A stretch of 64,000 nucleotides of DNA from Cytospora piceicola (Eukaryota; Ascomycota; Sordariomycetes; Diaporthales; Cytosporaceae). Location of the stretch: assembly GCA_023375675.1 (NCBI GenBank), contig JALQBC010000007.1, positions 62,001 to 126,000 of the forward strand, read 5' to 3'. Position 1 is the first letter of the stretch; each line of letters starts with the position of its first letter. The notes under the pieces are model-generated. The model did not search any database, was not told the origin of the DNA, and was given only the letters and a program-made list of their open reading frames with translations. Below, piece by piece: positions 1 through 11,900 of this stretch. The translations under genes and the position numbers were made by a program.

Positions 1-1703
1 TTGAGGGCTATTCTGCAGAGGCGGCTGGTATGTTGAAACCATCACCGGTCCCATTTTTGTCACGCGAAAGCTAATGTCGTGATGTAGCAACTTGTGCCCT
101 CTCGTCCAATTCGGACTCAGTACTACATACGAGCAACGCAAACCCGACCTCAGCTCCGCTACAACTCCTCAACGTGCGCCAATGCCTCTAGACCTCCAAT
201 TTATGTCGAAGACACACGGCTGACCATCATATAGACCACCAAACCAGCCTTCAAAACCCGAGCAAGCGACCGAGGCAGCGAACAACCAAGCCCCCGAGGC
301 CTCAACCTCCGAAAACCCAGCAGGGAACCCCCAAGCGATCAATGCCGATTCCCATCTGGAACCCCCAGAGCGCGCAGAAGCTGTCCATGGCGATCTGAAG
401 ATCCACCAGGCTAAGCCAGACGTGAACGAAATCGACATCCCCGGGGAGGTTATTACAAACTTCGAAATCCCTGGCGAGGCTCCAATCCCCAGGCTGGATG
501 ATGCCTACTTCAGGTCCACGTTCCGGCAATTCAGTGCCGTGAGCGCCGAGGTGCAGGCTGGGATCGAGGAGGTCGTGGCGCGCCAGATCGAGGCCCACGA
601 GGACAACGGCAGCGCCGGTGCCGAAGCCGCTGAGGCTGTTGAGGCCCTGGCCGATGCGAGGATCCTTGCGGACTTTGCTGCCGGATTTTCTGCCGGGAAC
701 GCAGAGGCTTCTGCTACGGAGGGGCAGGAGGCTGCTGTCGCACCTGAGACTGAAGCAGTCAAGGCTGCGGAGGAGGTGCGTCAGACGGAGGAGGCCGACA
801 TTGGCGAGGTGGACGTCCCTCAACCCGAGGCTTTCACAGCGACTGAGGCCCAAGAAATTGTCAACGAGGGCGCCGCCAAGAAGATCGATTCCGAGGAGAC
901 GCCTGCGCAGAAGACCGAGGACCGGACGGATAGCCTCGCCGCGCTCCTTCAATTCGAGAAAGAGCTGACGATGGACAAGAAAGACCCGGGCGCAGTCTTG
1001 GAAGCGGGGATTGAAGAGCACATAGAAAACAACGCTGCTCAGTTGGTCGAGTCGAGGGAAGAGGAAGACAACATCCCGGAGGAGCCTTCGCGCCTGCCGC
1101 GCAACGTACAAGCCTTCTACCTGCAGCCACTTCGCCGACAAGCCCAGTACGGTGTCCCCTCGTGCGACATCCAACTGCGTTCTTACAGCGTCCGGCCGCT
1201 TGAGTCGTTCTGCGACTTCGCTCTTCGCGCGGCGTATTACCTTGGCCTGCCTGCCTACGGCCCCACTCCTCTGCCCAAGATCATTGAGCGGTGGACGGTG
1301 CCCAAGGCCAGTTTCATTTTCAAGAAGTCGCAGGAGAACTTCGAGAGAATCACGAGGAGACGTCTGATACAGATCCGCGACGGACACCCCGAGACGGTGC
1401 AGATCTGGCTGGCTTTCTTGCAGAAGCACCAGCAGGCGGGTGTGGGTATGAAGGCCAACGTATGGGAGTTCAGCAGCCTTGGTCAGTTCCCCCTTTTCGA
1501 AACACTCCCCATGGTATCAATTCACGGGCTAACTTTAGTTTGTAATAGACGTCGCAAAGGAGATGGATGAGGCTTATGAGCAGGCCAAGCCCATGATTGA
1601 CAAGAAGCTCCGCCTTCTTGGACAGGATAAGGAGATCGCGACGGTGGAGAAGGTTGATGAGCTTCTCACGACCGAAAGATATAAGTTGGCTGGAGGCCGG
1701 TAG
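1..1703 (+). CDS. RSM10: Mitochondrial small-subunit ribosomal protein uS10m (5' end incomplete)
   Basis: Component of the mitochondrial ribosome small subunit. The S10 core is encoded at about 1165-1470 and contains the segments SYSVRPLESFCDFALRAAYY, PLPKIIERWTVPKASFIFKK and RDGHPETVQIWLAFLQKHQ, which are typical of fungal uS10m. A long Ala/Glu-rich N-terminal region precedes it. Intron 1482-1548 (GTCAGT...AATAG, 67 bases) joins the core to a final exon 1549-1703 ending in TAG. The frame is open from 224 but has no ATG before the core, so translation starts in an upstream exon. A plausible one is 1-27 (LRAILQRRL, presequence-like) followed by the donor GTATGT at 28 and an acceptor near 247, with a CTGAC branch site at 220-224. 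The family call is firm; the 5' exon is inferred and the gene probably runs off the window edge. Confidence 0.88.
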
Positions 1704-2094
1704 TGACATTGTAAATGCCAAAATGCTGTATTATGCTGCGTGTACGCTTCGTGTTGTAATATGATATGCATGGAGACTTGTGGTGCATATAAGATCTACA
1801 TGAACTAAGCAACCATCGATTGTGACACTATCCAAGCCCAGAAGTCAACGTGAGATGATTGTCGAATGTAATGAATATAATACTCAAAAACGCATTATCA
1901 CCCATTTGTCACATTGAGATGTTCATCCCCCTCGTAGCCCGTTGTTCCAATTCGCTGGTTGCTGCCAGCCATGTTCAAATTTCGACATGCCGGAAGCTTT
2001 GAACTTGACAAAAACAGCATCCGGCCAGCCTCAACACCATAGCACCACAACACCACCACTTCTGCGGACGATTCAGTCTACTTTTACACCATAA
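1704..2094. other. Intergenic: RSM10 3' flank and MSW1 promoter
   Basis: AT-rich 3' flank of RSM10 followed by a CA-rich leader (CACCACAACACCACCACTTC, 2044-2063) just before the MSW1 ATG. No open frame, RNA gene or repeat seen. Confidence 0.5.
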
Positions 2095-3315
2095 ATGCTG
2101 TGCAGACGAATGTTGAGGAGGTCGCAGGCTCTCGGGAGAGTAGCCAGGCCCTCACAAGCCTCATTATTACAACCTCACATATCCGCCTCACGAACACCAC
2201 CATTAGAGCAGTGCCGCACCGCCACCACCACCACAACACCAATCAACAACGACGCCGCAAGCCCCAAGGTAGTCTTCTCCGGCATCCAGCCCACCGGCAC
2301 CCCGCACCTGGGCAACTACCTCGGCGCGCTCTTGCAATGGGTCCGCCTGCAGAATGAGGCGGCGCCGGACACCAAGCTGCACTACTCCGTCGTCGACCTG
2401 CACGCCATCACGGTGCCGCAGAAGGCCGCCGAGCTGCGGCAGTGGAGGAGGGAGATGCTGGCCGCGCTGCTGGCGGTGGGCCTGGACCCGGAGCGGAGCA
2501 TCATCTCGTACCAGTCCTCGTGCCCGGCGCACTCGGAGCTCATGTGGATCCTGAGCTGCACGGCGTCCATGGGCTACCTGAACCGGATGACGCAGTGGAA
2601 GAGCAAGCTCTCGCTGTCGAGCGACACGAGCGCGCTGGACGAGAAGGCCAAGTCGGCCCTCAAGCTGGGCCTGTTCTCGTACCCGGTCCTGCAGGCGGCC
2701 GACATCCTCGTCCACCGCGCCACGCACGTGCCCGTGGGCGAGGACCAGAGGCAGCACCTCGAGTTCGCGAGGGAGTGCGCCGGGGTGTTCAACAGCACCT
2801 ACGGCGGCGGCGGCAAGGCGGTGCTGGTACCGCCCGAGACGATCTTGAGCCCCGCGCGGAGGGTCATGTCCCTGACGGAGCCGACCAAGAAGATGTCCAA
2901 GTCGGACGCCAACGCGGCGTCGCGCATCCTCATCACCGACGAGCCCGCGGGCGTGAGGAAGAAGATCATGCGCTCGCTGACGGACCTGCGGTCCGACCGC
3001 GTGACCTACGAGCCCGACGCGCGCCCGGGCGTGTCGAACCTGCTCGAGATCCTGTCCATCCTCTCCGGCGAGGACGCGACGCCCGAGGAGACGGCCGAGG
3101 GGTTCGCGGGCGTGCAGCACCCGCTGAAGGCCCTGAAGGAGAGGACGGCCGAGGCGGTGGTGAGGTCGCTGGGAGATATCAGGGAGAGGTATCTGGAGCT
3201 GCTCGCGAGGGATGGCGGGAAGTGGTTGGACGACGTCGAGGCACAGGGCGCTGAGAAGGCGAAAGCGAGCGCTGAGGTGACGATGAAGCGTGTCAGGGAG
3301 GCTGTCGGGCTATAA
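2095..3315 (+). CDS. MSW1: Mitochondrial tryptophanyl-tRNA synthetase
   Basis: Charges mitochondrial tRNA-Trp. It is a single exon of 406 residues. The N-terminus MLCRRMLRRSQALGRVAR is basic and lacks acidic residues, as in a mitochondrial presequence. The class I catalytic core starts at residue 59 with VVFSGIQPTGTPHLGNYLG, where PHLGN (70-74) is the HIGH-type signature. The second signature KKMSKSDANAASRI lies near residues 264-277 (KMSKS). The length fits the compact bacterial/mitochondrial TrpRS type rather than the longer cytosolic enzyme. The start at 2095 is the first ATG and gives the presequence. The coding part is strikingly GC-rich at third positions, and this creates long shadow frames on both strands. 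A second gene for the cytosolic enzyme should exist elsewhere. Confidence 0.95.
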   Translation: MLCRRMLRRSQALGRVARPSQASLLQPHISASRTPPLEQCRTATTTTTPINNDAASPKVVFSGIQPTGTPHLGNYLGALLQWVRLQNEAAPDTKLHYSVVDLHAITVPQKAAELRQWRREMLAALLAVGLDPERSIISYQSSCPAHSELMWILSCTASMGYLNRMTQWKSKLSLSSDTSALDEKAKSALKLGLFSYPVLQAADILVHRATHVPVGEDQRQHLEFARECAGVFNSTYGGGGKAVLVPPETILSPARRVMSLTEPTKKMSKSDANAASRILITDEPAGVRKKIMRSLTDLRSDRVTYEPDARPGVSNLLEILSILSGEDATPEETAEGFAGVQHPLKALKERTAEAVVRSLGDIRERYLELLARDGGKWLDDVEAQGAEKAKASAEVTMKRVREAVGL

Positions 3316-3716
3316 GGTCACTTGCAGTGATTCTGCTACTGTAGAACATGTACACATAGAGTTATCTGGTTAGTCGTTGGTTCTTTTTACTACTACTATG
3401 GTACATTACAGCATGAAAGGGGAAGTATGTTTGATTTACTGCGGGTTAGGTGGGCTACGTCGTTTTGTGGTGCCATCTCCAGTTCACATACGCGAAATTC
3501 CATAATATAGACCGAAAGCCTTCATCGTTTTAGTCGTAGACAGTGTCCCAAGCCAGGGAAAGGTCAAAGAGCTAGATAAATCATAGGGACCATGCTGGCC
3601 CTAGGCTTCAGAATCGAACATCACGAATGCTCAAGGCTTTCGTGATATGAGAAGGACCAGGGGATCTCTACTGAGGTCTATTGCTATTCCGGGGTATCTT
3701 ATGTTTTCTAATTCGC
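3316..3716. other. Intergenic between convergent genes
   Basis: 3' flanks of MSW1 (plus strand) and the FMP32-like gene (minus strand). AT-rich; no gene, RNA or repeat recognised. Confidence 0.5.
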
Positions 3717-5053
3717 CTAATTTGCTGCCAGAATCTCAGCCGCGTCCGGCGCCTGAGCGACGTCCCTGCTGCCATCGCTCTTCTTCAGCGCCTCGGCCTC
3801 TTCCTTCTCCTTCTTTTCCTCCTTCTTTTGCTCCTGTGTAACGACACTGCTGCACCGCAGCACGATCAGGGACACCGTCACCATGAAGAGCAGGCCGATA
3901 ACGGCGCGTCGGGCGAGGACCCATCGCACGGCCTCAATCTGGGACTTGGAGTCGCTGTTTAGCGTGACGCTGATTTTATAGGCTATTTGTTGAACCTGTA
4001 AGGGGTGTCAGCGATTTTCAATACCAAAGCATTAAGTAATGTGCCTAGGCAGGCGAAGGAGGGAAAACCTACGGCACTCTCGGCGGCCTTCTGCTCTTCT
4101 CTAACCGCCATCTTGCGGTCATTGAACATGCCCTTGACATTGTCATTCAGCGTCAACAGCTCCTGATTCAGCGCCTGCGACGTGTTGTCCACCTCGTGCT
4201 GCAACATGGTCCTCTGCTGCCTCAGACTCTCATCCGCGACCCGGCGACTGTTTGTGACCTCGGTCGACAGTTCGGCGCATGCCGCCTTGAACAGGTACGT
4301 CTCGTTCTCGACGTCGCTCTTGCTGACCAGCCCGCCCTGCGCAACATCCAGGTTCTGTGCCAACAATGCGCGCACCGCCTTCATGGCCGTGATGGCCTGC
4401 CCCTGTGTATACCCACCCCCCTCGAGCTGTTTGACGAGGCTGTAGCTGTCGAAGTGGTGGACGTAGGGCGGTGGGCTCAGGTGTGGTGGCTTGTCCTCGG
4501 GCTTTGCTGTCCAGTGCTCTTCGGGCGGCGGCATGTGGAGGACGGCGTCCATGGGCCCGGTGGCGCGCTTCGACGAAGGTTCCGTGCCATTTGTCTCCTG
4601 GCTTGACCCAGCACCCTTGGTCGCATTCCCTGATGATGACACTCCTGGAGAGCCCAGGGCCTCCTTGACAGTGCTTAATTGCTGGGGATCCAGTGCCTTG
4701 GCTGCGCGTTCCTTTTGTTCTGGTGTGCTTTCCTTGATTTCTCCATTCTCGGGGCCCTTTTCAGCGGTTGCCTCCTTGGGGTTGCCCTTCATGTGCGACT
4801 CCAGGGCAGGAGCGCTTTGTACATTTCCCAGCGGCTTTGGCTCGACTGCCTTGCCTACTCGGGGCGCAAAGGTGCTCTCCTTCGGCGCATTCGAGGTGAC
4901 AAAAGGGGCTGCGCCATGTTGGTAGTGTTGGGTCGGGTGCGCATGCGAGATAGAACCTTGTCGTCTCCGATAACGGCTGGTAGCCACACGTTTGCCCTGT
5001 CTCGCGGTACGGAACAGGTGCGGGTACAGGAAGGTCAGCCTGTGGGTTGTCAT
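3717..5053 (-). CDS. FMP32/CCDC90-family (DUF1640) mitochondrial inner-membrane protein
   Basis: Two exons: 5053-4073 and 3995-3717, with intron 4072-3996 (GTAGGT...TACAG, 77 bases); 419 residues. From the ATG at 5053 the N-terminus MTTHRLTFLYPHLFRTARQG looks like a mitochondrial presequence. An in-frame ATG at 5143 would add 30 less typical residues. A Pro/Ser/Lys-rich linker leads to the family core HFDSYSLVKQLEGGGYTQGQ, followed by a predicted coiled coil. The second exon supplies the membrane span (VIGLLFMVTVSLIVLRC) and a charged C-terminal tail. This order (DUF1640 domain, coiled coil, one C-terminal span) is that of yeast Fmp32 and animal MCUR1/CCDC90. Those relatives are linked to the calcium uniporter or cytochrome oxidase assembly, but the role here cannot be read from sequence. 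The N-terminal linker is longer than in yeast. Confidence 0.85.
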
Positions 5054-5700
5054 GGCGGGCGGCTGGTTTTGGGTATCTGGAGATCTAGAGGGCGTATTGT
5101 CAAGCCATGTGGAAGAGGAATGCGAAACTAGGAATCGAATCAATCGAGAGAGTCAAGGACAGTTGGCAGGGTACTCCGTACTGTGTCAAATTATTGTTGG
5201 ATTTCCAGTGCGGATCTGACTCCGTCATACAGATTGTAATTAGGCTTAATGCCAGCCCATGACTTCAGGGGTCCCTCAATGCCAGCAAGCCTGGACCCGG
5301 AGCTTAAATGACGGCACTTGGGGCATCCCTGTTTTGGCTACAGTAGGGGCTCAGGGCTCAGCTCTAAGCGGCTGATATCTATCAGCTGAGAACAAGGACC
5401 GGCAACGAAATGAAGTAGAAGTACCAGAAACGACGGACATAGACATGGGCTTGGACTTGGTCACAGACTTCTTTATCTTTGTGTTCCTTCCTACAGACAG
5501 TCCTTTTTGTTGGATGCCAATCGCTAGCAGACCGGCACTGGTCACTTGAAAACAACAACCAACCCCCGACGGGTTCCATACCACAAATCAAGTAAAAGAA
5601 TCCACCGAAAGATTGTGCAACTTACTGTCCAAGAGGAGGGATTCTGCACGAACTCATCATCCCATACTCAAATTACGACTATGGATTGGCGAGAGCCACG
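5054..5700. promoter_or_regulatory. Divergent promoter region, FMP32-like / SLP1
   Basis: Shared upstream region of two divergent genes, 647 bases. It holds an imperfect palindromic stretch (GCTGATATCTATCAGC, 5370-5385). No open frame of note and no TATA box at a convincing distance was seen. Confidence 0.4.
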
Positions 5701-8601
5701 ATGCGACTTCTGACGAGCCCTTCGAATCTGTGGCCATGGACTCTCGTGCTATTATTTGCCAGCGGTGGCTCAGCACATGACACTACCACAGCGGCATCCA
5801 CTGAGGTCTGCCAATCAAGGACCATCAACTACATCACCCATACACTTCCACAGCAGTGTCTACGAACATCTTGGTTCGCCGCAAACTCCACCCTACACAA
5901 TGGCACCGACACTGCCACTGCCACGACTACATCAGATGCAGTGCTAGACACAGCGGCGACCAGAGGGAGCTCGGCTAACGACGCGACCTCAACCTCGACC
6001 TCGACCTCCACCTCGACCTCCACCTCGAAGTCAGCCGAGAGCAGCACACAGTCCGAAGCGGCGGGCAAACAGAATGCAGTGGAGAAGACAGAAGATGGGT
6101 CAGGCGAGGAGGGGAGGACTAAGCAAGAAGAGGAAGATGCTGAGGACCTGGCTACAAGCTCCTTCATGTCATTCGAGGAGTGGAAAGCCATGATGTTGAA
6201 GAAATCGGGCCAGGATCTAGCCGATCTGAAGGAAAGAAAACAGCGGGAGAGCAGAGATGCCGACGCTGGTGCGAACGGCGCTCTGGAAACCTGGGGCGAT
6301 GATGAGATTGCACTGGACTTTGACGTTTTGTCCAACAAAATCTCGGGCATGACTGCTCCGGCCGGTGCCCGTAGCACCCCCGCCTCCACCGATGCGTCTG
6401 GCGCAGACGCGCAAGAGCCAGCGGTATATGATGACGGTGTGGCTCATTATCGCCGACCCAAAGATGCCGGGAAGACTTGCAAGGAGAGGTTTTCCTACTC
6501 GTCCTTTGATGGAGGCGCCACTGTTCTCAAAACCAGTCCTGGTGCCAAGAACGCGAAAGCGATCCTGGTCGAGAACAAGGATTCGTACATGCTGTTTGAG
6601 TGCAAACAGGACAACAAGTTCGTTGTTGTCGAGCTCAGCGAGGATATTCTTGTTGATACGATCGTCTTGGCCAACTTCGAGTTCTTCTCAAGCATGATCC
6701 GCAGCTTTCGTGTGAGCGTGAGCGACAAGTATCCCGTGAAGATCGAGAAGTGGAAAGATGTTGGTGTCTTCCAGGCGAGGAACTCACGAGATTTACAGTC
6801 ATTTCTAGTCGAGAACCCCAAGATATGGGCCAAATACATCCGTCTCGAATTTCTTTCTCATTATGGCAACGAATATTACTGCCCTGTTTCCTTACTCCGT
6901 GTCCACGGTACTCGGATGTTGGATTCATGGAAAGACGCAGAAGCAGGTGCTGAGGAAGACGAGCCCGCCGAGACAATCACTGGTCCCGAGGCGGTGCCAG
7001 AGCAAGAAATTGTTCAAGAGGAAGCGCCTCCGCCTGCGCCAGAGGTGACACCTGTCGTGGAGCAGCCAGCTTCTATTACACCGAACGTCTCCATTCCTGC
7101 ATATGGGCTGTCTCCATGGTATCCCCCGATCTTTACCAGTGTATCTCTCGAGACTTGTGGACTCGGGACGCCAACAACAACAGAGACCATTGAGGCGTCG
7201 CCATCAGCCGACGGACTAAGTGGAAGCGCTTCGCCTGTTGAGCCTGCACCAAACACCAAGGAGGGAGGAAATGTGACGACTGCAGAGCCGACGATCTCCT
7301 CTCCACCTTCCCTGGTATCCCCGACGAATACTTCGGTATCAGCCGACGTGCCCGTGAACTCATCTACATCATCCGCTTCGACAGTGTCAACTTCCAGCGA
7401 GAGCCATACAGCCGCAAACACGACCAAGTCTACTCAGCAGCCAACAGGACCATCGGGCCCCAGATCCTCTATGACGCCGCCCAAGTCATCTCCAGCGCCA
7501 AAGGCCACCAACTCGCCATCATCAAAACCAGCCGCCTCCCCACAGTCCCCAGGCCAGCCCTCAAAGGCCAACCAAAGTAAGAATGCCACTAGCACGAGCT
7601 CAGCGGCATCTTCCTCGCCCACGATCCAGGAATCTTTCTTCAAAACCGTCTCCAAGCGATTGCAATTCCTCGAATCTAACACTACCCTGTCGCTGCAATA
7701 CATAGAGGAGCAGTCCAGATTCCTGCAAGAAGCCCTCAAAAAGATGGAGCGTAGACAAATATCCCGAGTGGATGCCTTCCTCAACAACCTCAACAACACA
7801 GTATTCATAGAGCTGCTCAGGGTCCGCGAGGACTACGACCAGATCTGGCAGTCGACAGTCATCGCTCTCGAAACACAACGCGAGCAGTCCCAGCGTGACA
7901 TCCTGGCACTAAGCGACGAGCTCCGGTTTCAAAGGCACATGGCCATCTTCCAGGCTGTAATGCTGCTGTGCTGCCTCATACTGGTGGTGTTCTCGCGTGG
8001 CGTGCTGGGAAGTGCCGGCATCAGCCCTGAACAGTGGCCGGCATCCACGTCGCAGTTCATCAACTCGTACCTTGCGTCCCCGCGGTCAGCCAGTCGCTCG
8101 AATACGCCGGTCCGTAACGGCAGCAAGCTGCACCCGGGCGGTGCGCAAGCTAGACCTCGAACCAGACACGGGCCTACGGACAGCGTGTCATACACAGACA
8201 AGATGTTGCCCCTGACACCGATGTCAGAGGGTTTTGATAGCAACGATAATGAGACGGACGTCGGTTCGCCCACACCTCCGCGTCCAAAGACGCCGTCGAG
8301 GGTACGCATCAACGTGCCAGAAACAGACGCATTCATCGATAGACAGGAGCTGCGCCGTGGAGAAAAAGGTGCTGCCCCATCAGCATCCGTGGGGGTTGCG
8401 TCGTCCATGGATGGTGTTTTTCCAACCTTGATAGACTCAAGAGAGATGACAGCCGAGGTCGAAGAACTGGGACGGATAGAGGGTGAGAATAATAAGGAAA
8501 AGACGCAACAGCCTAGCAAACCACCGTTGACACGGTCACCGCTGTCAGAGTCGGGTGGGCCGGGCTCCTCCCGGAAATCTTTGCCAGCGTTACCAGAGTA
8601 G
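5701..8601 (+). CDS. SLP1: SUN-like domain ER membrane protein SLP1
   Basis: Single exon, 966 residues. The first true ATG is at 5701; the frame upstream lacks ATG. The N-terminus MRLLTSPSNLWPWTLVLLFA is a signal peptide. A Ser/Thr run (alternating T-S near residue 100) and an acidic segment precede SFEEWKAMMLKKSGQDLADL. The SUN-like domain spans about residues 257-403 (KTCKERFSYSSFDGGATVLK to SLLRVHG). A long Ser/Pro/Thr-rich linker, a coiled coil (about 645-740) and one membrane span (VMLLCCLILVVFSRGVLG, about 752-770) follow, then a cytosolic Ser-rich tail. In yeast, Slp1 and Emp65 form an ER complex that guards newly made soluble proteins; the domain order supports the same family. Several NxS/T sites fit a lumenal glycoprotein. 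Low-complexity linkers are longer than in yeast Slp1. Confidence 0.92.
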   Translation: MRLLTSPSNLWPWTLVLLFASGGSAHDTTTAASTEVCQSRTINYITHTLPQQCLRTSWFAANSTLHNGTDTATATTTSDAVLDTAATRGSSANDATSTSTSTSTSTSTSKSAESSTQSEAAGKQNAVEKTEDGSGEEGRTKQEEEDAEDLATSSFMSFEEWKAMMLKKSGQDLADLKERKQRESRDADAGANGALETWGDDEIALDFDVLSNKISGMTAPAGARSTPASTDASGADAQEPAVYDDGVAHYRRPKDAGKTCKERFSYSSFDGGATVLKTSPGAKNAKAILVENKDSYMLFECKQDNKFVVVELSEDILVDTIVLANFEFFSSMIRSFRVSVSDKYPVKIEKWKDVGVFQARNSRDLQSFLVENPKIWAKYIRLEFLSHYGNEYYCPVSLLRVHGTRMLDSWKDAEAGAEEDEPAETITGPEAVPEQEIVQEEAPPPAPEVTPVVEQPASITPNVSIPAYGLSPWYPPIFTSVSLETCGLGTPTTTETIEASPSADGLSGSASPVEPAPNTKEGGNVTTAEPTISSPPSLVSPTNTSVSADVPVNSSTSSASTVSTSSESHTAANTTKSTQQPTGPSGPRSSMTPPKSSPAPKATNSPSSKPAASPQSPGQPSKANQSKNATSTSSAASSSPTIQESFFKTVSKRLQFLESNTTLSLQYIEEQSRFLQEALKKMERRQISRVDAFLNNLNNTVFIELLRVREDYDQIWQSTVIALETQREQSQRDILALSDELRFQRHMAIFQAVMLLCCLILVVFSRGVLGSAGISPEQWPASTSQFINSYLASPRSASRSNTPVRNGSKLHPGGAQARPRTRHGPTDSVSYTDKMLPLTPMSEGFDSNDNETDVGSPTPPRPKTPSRVRINVPETDAFIDRQELRRGEKGAAPSASVGVASSMDGVFPTLIDSREMTAEVEELGRIEGENNKEKTQQPSKPPLTRSPLSESGGPGSSRKSLPALPE

Positions 8602-8927
8602 AATTCGAACATGATATAATAGCAGTGTTTGGTTGAGATGATATCTCATTTCTTTACCAGATTTTTAAGTCTGTGTTAGTATCTTGCCTAAATGCACAAT
8701 GTGAAATATGGAGCAGGAATGTATCGCATCATATAGACTTGCGACATAACATCTCAAGATAGTCACTCAAGATCAGGTACATGCTGAAACGCAACAACCT
8801 TCATGGGCACATTCGTCGAAAAAACATGCTTCTTTGCGTTCTAACGAGTCTATGTATCGTAATAATGGTGCATCATAGGCACATTAGGCTTCCAACACGA
8901 GCGAGTCGGTCAACAACACAATCATGC
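8602..8927. other. Intergenic between convergent genes
   Basis: 3' flanks of SLP1 and LAA1; AT-rich, nothing recognised. Confidence 0.5.
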
Positions 8928-11900
8928 TCAGCCACCAAAGCCACCAAAGTCCATCTTCAACGCGATGGTCGGCTGCCCGCTCTCCACGTTCGAATCCTTC
9001 ACCTCCTGGCTCTGCCGCCCGCTCTTGATGACCTCCTCCACAAACGCCTTCTGGCCCTCGCTCATGCCCGCCACGACGCCCCTGAAGCTGGCCTGGTCTG
9101 CGCTCGCCAGCTCCAGCAGGCGTGCGCTGGTCTCCCTGTAGATACTCCCCTCGCCACCTTCGCTGGCCGCGCGGGAGAGTAAGGTGGGCACAACCAGGGA
9201 CATTGCGATGGCCTTGTGGTCCTTTGACACCACACCGACGTACTGAGATAGCGTCTGTGCAGTGATTGCGCGTGCAAGCTCCGGGTCTTCCCGTTCGGTG
9301 TTGGTCACGAAGGAGATCAGCCTAGGCAGGAGGAACCGTGCGATAGTCTCGTCTGCCACGGTAGGCTTTGGTTGCAGGAGGAGCGAACGGATACAGTTGG
9401 CAGCTATCTTGGCAGTCTATATGCTCCTTGTTAGCAACAATGCAGGCAGCGATTGGAGTATAAAGGCAGGATTAAAATTATTAAATATGAAACTTACCAT
9501 ACGATCCGTCAGGCAGTCCACCAGCTCGTCCAGGAACTTGGCCACAATAGGATCATTGGCAGAGAGATGGTTCTGCCCGCCCGTGAATAGTATCGTGATA
9601 GCCAGAAGGGAGTTCTTGACACCGAGTAGATCAGTTGCGGCATTCTGCCGCTTCTGGGCGTGGAGGTAGATTGACAGGAACCGCCGCAGGCAGCCTTGCA
9701 GCTGTGCGTCTGTGGGTCCGCTATTTTCCTCCCTGGGACCCGCCATAGTCGCGATAAAGCGTTTGAGCGTTGGTAATGACTGCGGGACAATGACTTCCTG
9801 GCATGTTGGCGTGGCGAGGATTGTAGCCAGAATGTGGATGATGCAAGCATGGAGGTCTGTTTTGATGACTGCTGGGAAAACTTCCGCGGCATCCACGAGG
9901 GAATTCAAAGAGGTGCGGATGAGAAGCACGGCTTCTTCGGTCAGGACGTGACGGACAGGCTGGTTCGCTTCGGTGAGATTCGGCAGAAGCCCTGCGAGCA
10001 CCAGGACAATGATGCGGGTAAGCTCAAACAGCTGCTCAATGTCCTCAGAGAGTTCGCCGTTGTCCGGTTCGGCCGACTTCCGAGCGGCAGGATGGGCAAC
10101 GCAGAGCGCCCGAGCTATCTCGACGATGACACCTTGCACATCTAGCCCTTCTGTTAGGACAAGACGGTCCAGAAGATCCATAGTCTCCGAGAAGATAGCT
10201 TCCCTATAAATGGCATGGCCGGACACACTTGGATGCAAGATCTTCTTAAGAGCTTGTAGAATCTCGAGCGTCTGCTCCTGACTGGCAAGGGAGTCTGCCT
10301 GTCCAGGTTTGGCAGCAAGAGCCTCAAAGGCGATGCCGAAAAGGACGAAGAAGAACGCCAGCGGCTCGTCGCGATAATTAATGTCGGAGCCTCTTGTGTG
10401 GCCATTCATTTCGGCGTCCGCTGTCGTCTTGCCGTCCAAAGCGTCGAAAACAAACTCGCTGTCCTGCCCAATAAGGCTCGCAATAGCATCAACGAGTTTC
10501 AGCCACGAGTCCTGGTAAAATTTGAGGAGGGTCTCTCGGTTAAGGGCTGCGTAGATGGTGTCCAAGCTGCCAGATAGTGATGGAGGCCCCAAGGTCATGG
10601 ATATGTCCGGCTCGAATCGCAGTCGAGCGAACTCTCTGAGCGACTCGAGCCAGAGTGGAGTCAACATGCCAATGTGTGGCCTCAACACGTCCCGTAAGTA
10701 ACCCTGGTCGGTGCTTGCAACTTGCAACTCAGCCCAAGCAGAAAAGACGGCCATCTTAACCATGACCTGAGCATTGGAACTCAGACCTTTGAGGTCTCCA
10801 ATGCCGGCGTTGTCTTTGTCGGTAGCAAAGTTCTCGAGAGCGCTCACAAGAGTCTTGAGGATCCTGCCCATCCGATCGACGTCGGTCACAATTCCAGTTG
10901 CGATGAATGCTGCGCAAACACTAACAGCCTCGGAAGCCAATTCGGGAGAAGAATCGGCAGAGAAAGCAGGTGTCAGTGCAGAGCTGATTTGAGCCTGGTA
11001 TTGCTCCAAGAGCATTGCCTCATCGAAGTCGGGATCGGGTGTCTTGCCAAACATCTTCAGTACGGCACCGATGATCTTCAGGCCCCAGATCCTTTGCTCC
11101 AGAACGCCAGATGTGGAAGCAGAGAATGCCATGCGAACGACATCTGCGATCCTGGTCTGCAATGCCAGCTGGGCTGCCGACTCACCGTTCGTCATAACAT
11201 CCTTGTTGATAAGTATAAATGTATCGTTCAAGAGAGCCATAGCAAAAGCGATCACCTGCCACCTCAATGGCTCCACGTCAGAGCCAGAACCGCCTTCTGT
11301 CTCGTCTTTGACAACACCTCCCGCAGCGGCGAAACCGGCTACTTCTTCGTCCTGGATGTCCACCTTTGCAGATGTCTTTTTCGACACAACGGGAATATCA
11401 GCGGCAGCTTTGGGCCTTGTCATCTTCAAGACGCCCTGGAACCTCTGGAGCCACTGTGCCGTGTCGGTGAGGCAGGTTTGACGCATCCAATTTTGGATAA
11501 TATTCCGTATGCCGTCATGATTCGAGCTAGAGTCGAGGGCAAGCCACAACTGTTCCTCCAAGCCAGGCTCGGCAGCTTGTATGACGTCGTAAGGGCTTCT
11601 TTTCATGATGTTGTAAAGGCCATCAATTGCGACGTCTCGAAGCGCCGAGTGTCCGGATGTCAAGTATCTCTGGAGCAGTTTCACATAATCTGCGAAGTGC
11701 ATGTAGCCTGGCGCATACAGAGACAAGTGTTCCAGGCACCCCAGGGCTGCTTGTTGCACCTGTTTATCTTCTTCTTCCTGGAAGAATCCCACGAGAGTCA
11801 ATATGAGCTCTCTCGACTTCGTGATGTCCTGTAGGTCCGGCCCAAGGACATTGATGAGGGAGTCCACACATCGCGTAATTGCTGTTGTAGTAGACAGCTC

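Noticed and set aside
2203..3120. 305-codon minus-strand frame inside MSW1
   Set aside because: Shadow of the GC-rich third positions of MSW1; composition is Arg/Gly/His-rich nonsense without motifs.
5053..5143. Upstream ATG of the FMP32-like gene at 5143
   Set aside because: The added 30 residues do not look like a presequence, while the ATG at 5053 begins a good one; kept only as an alternative.
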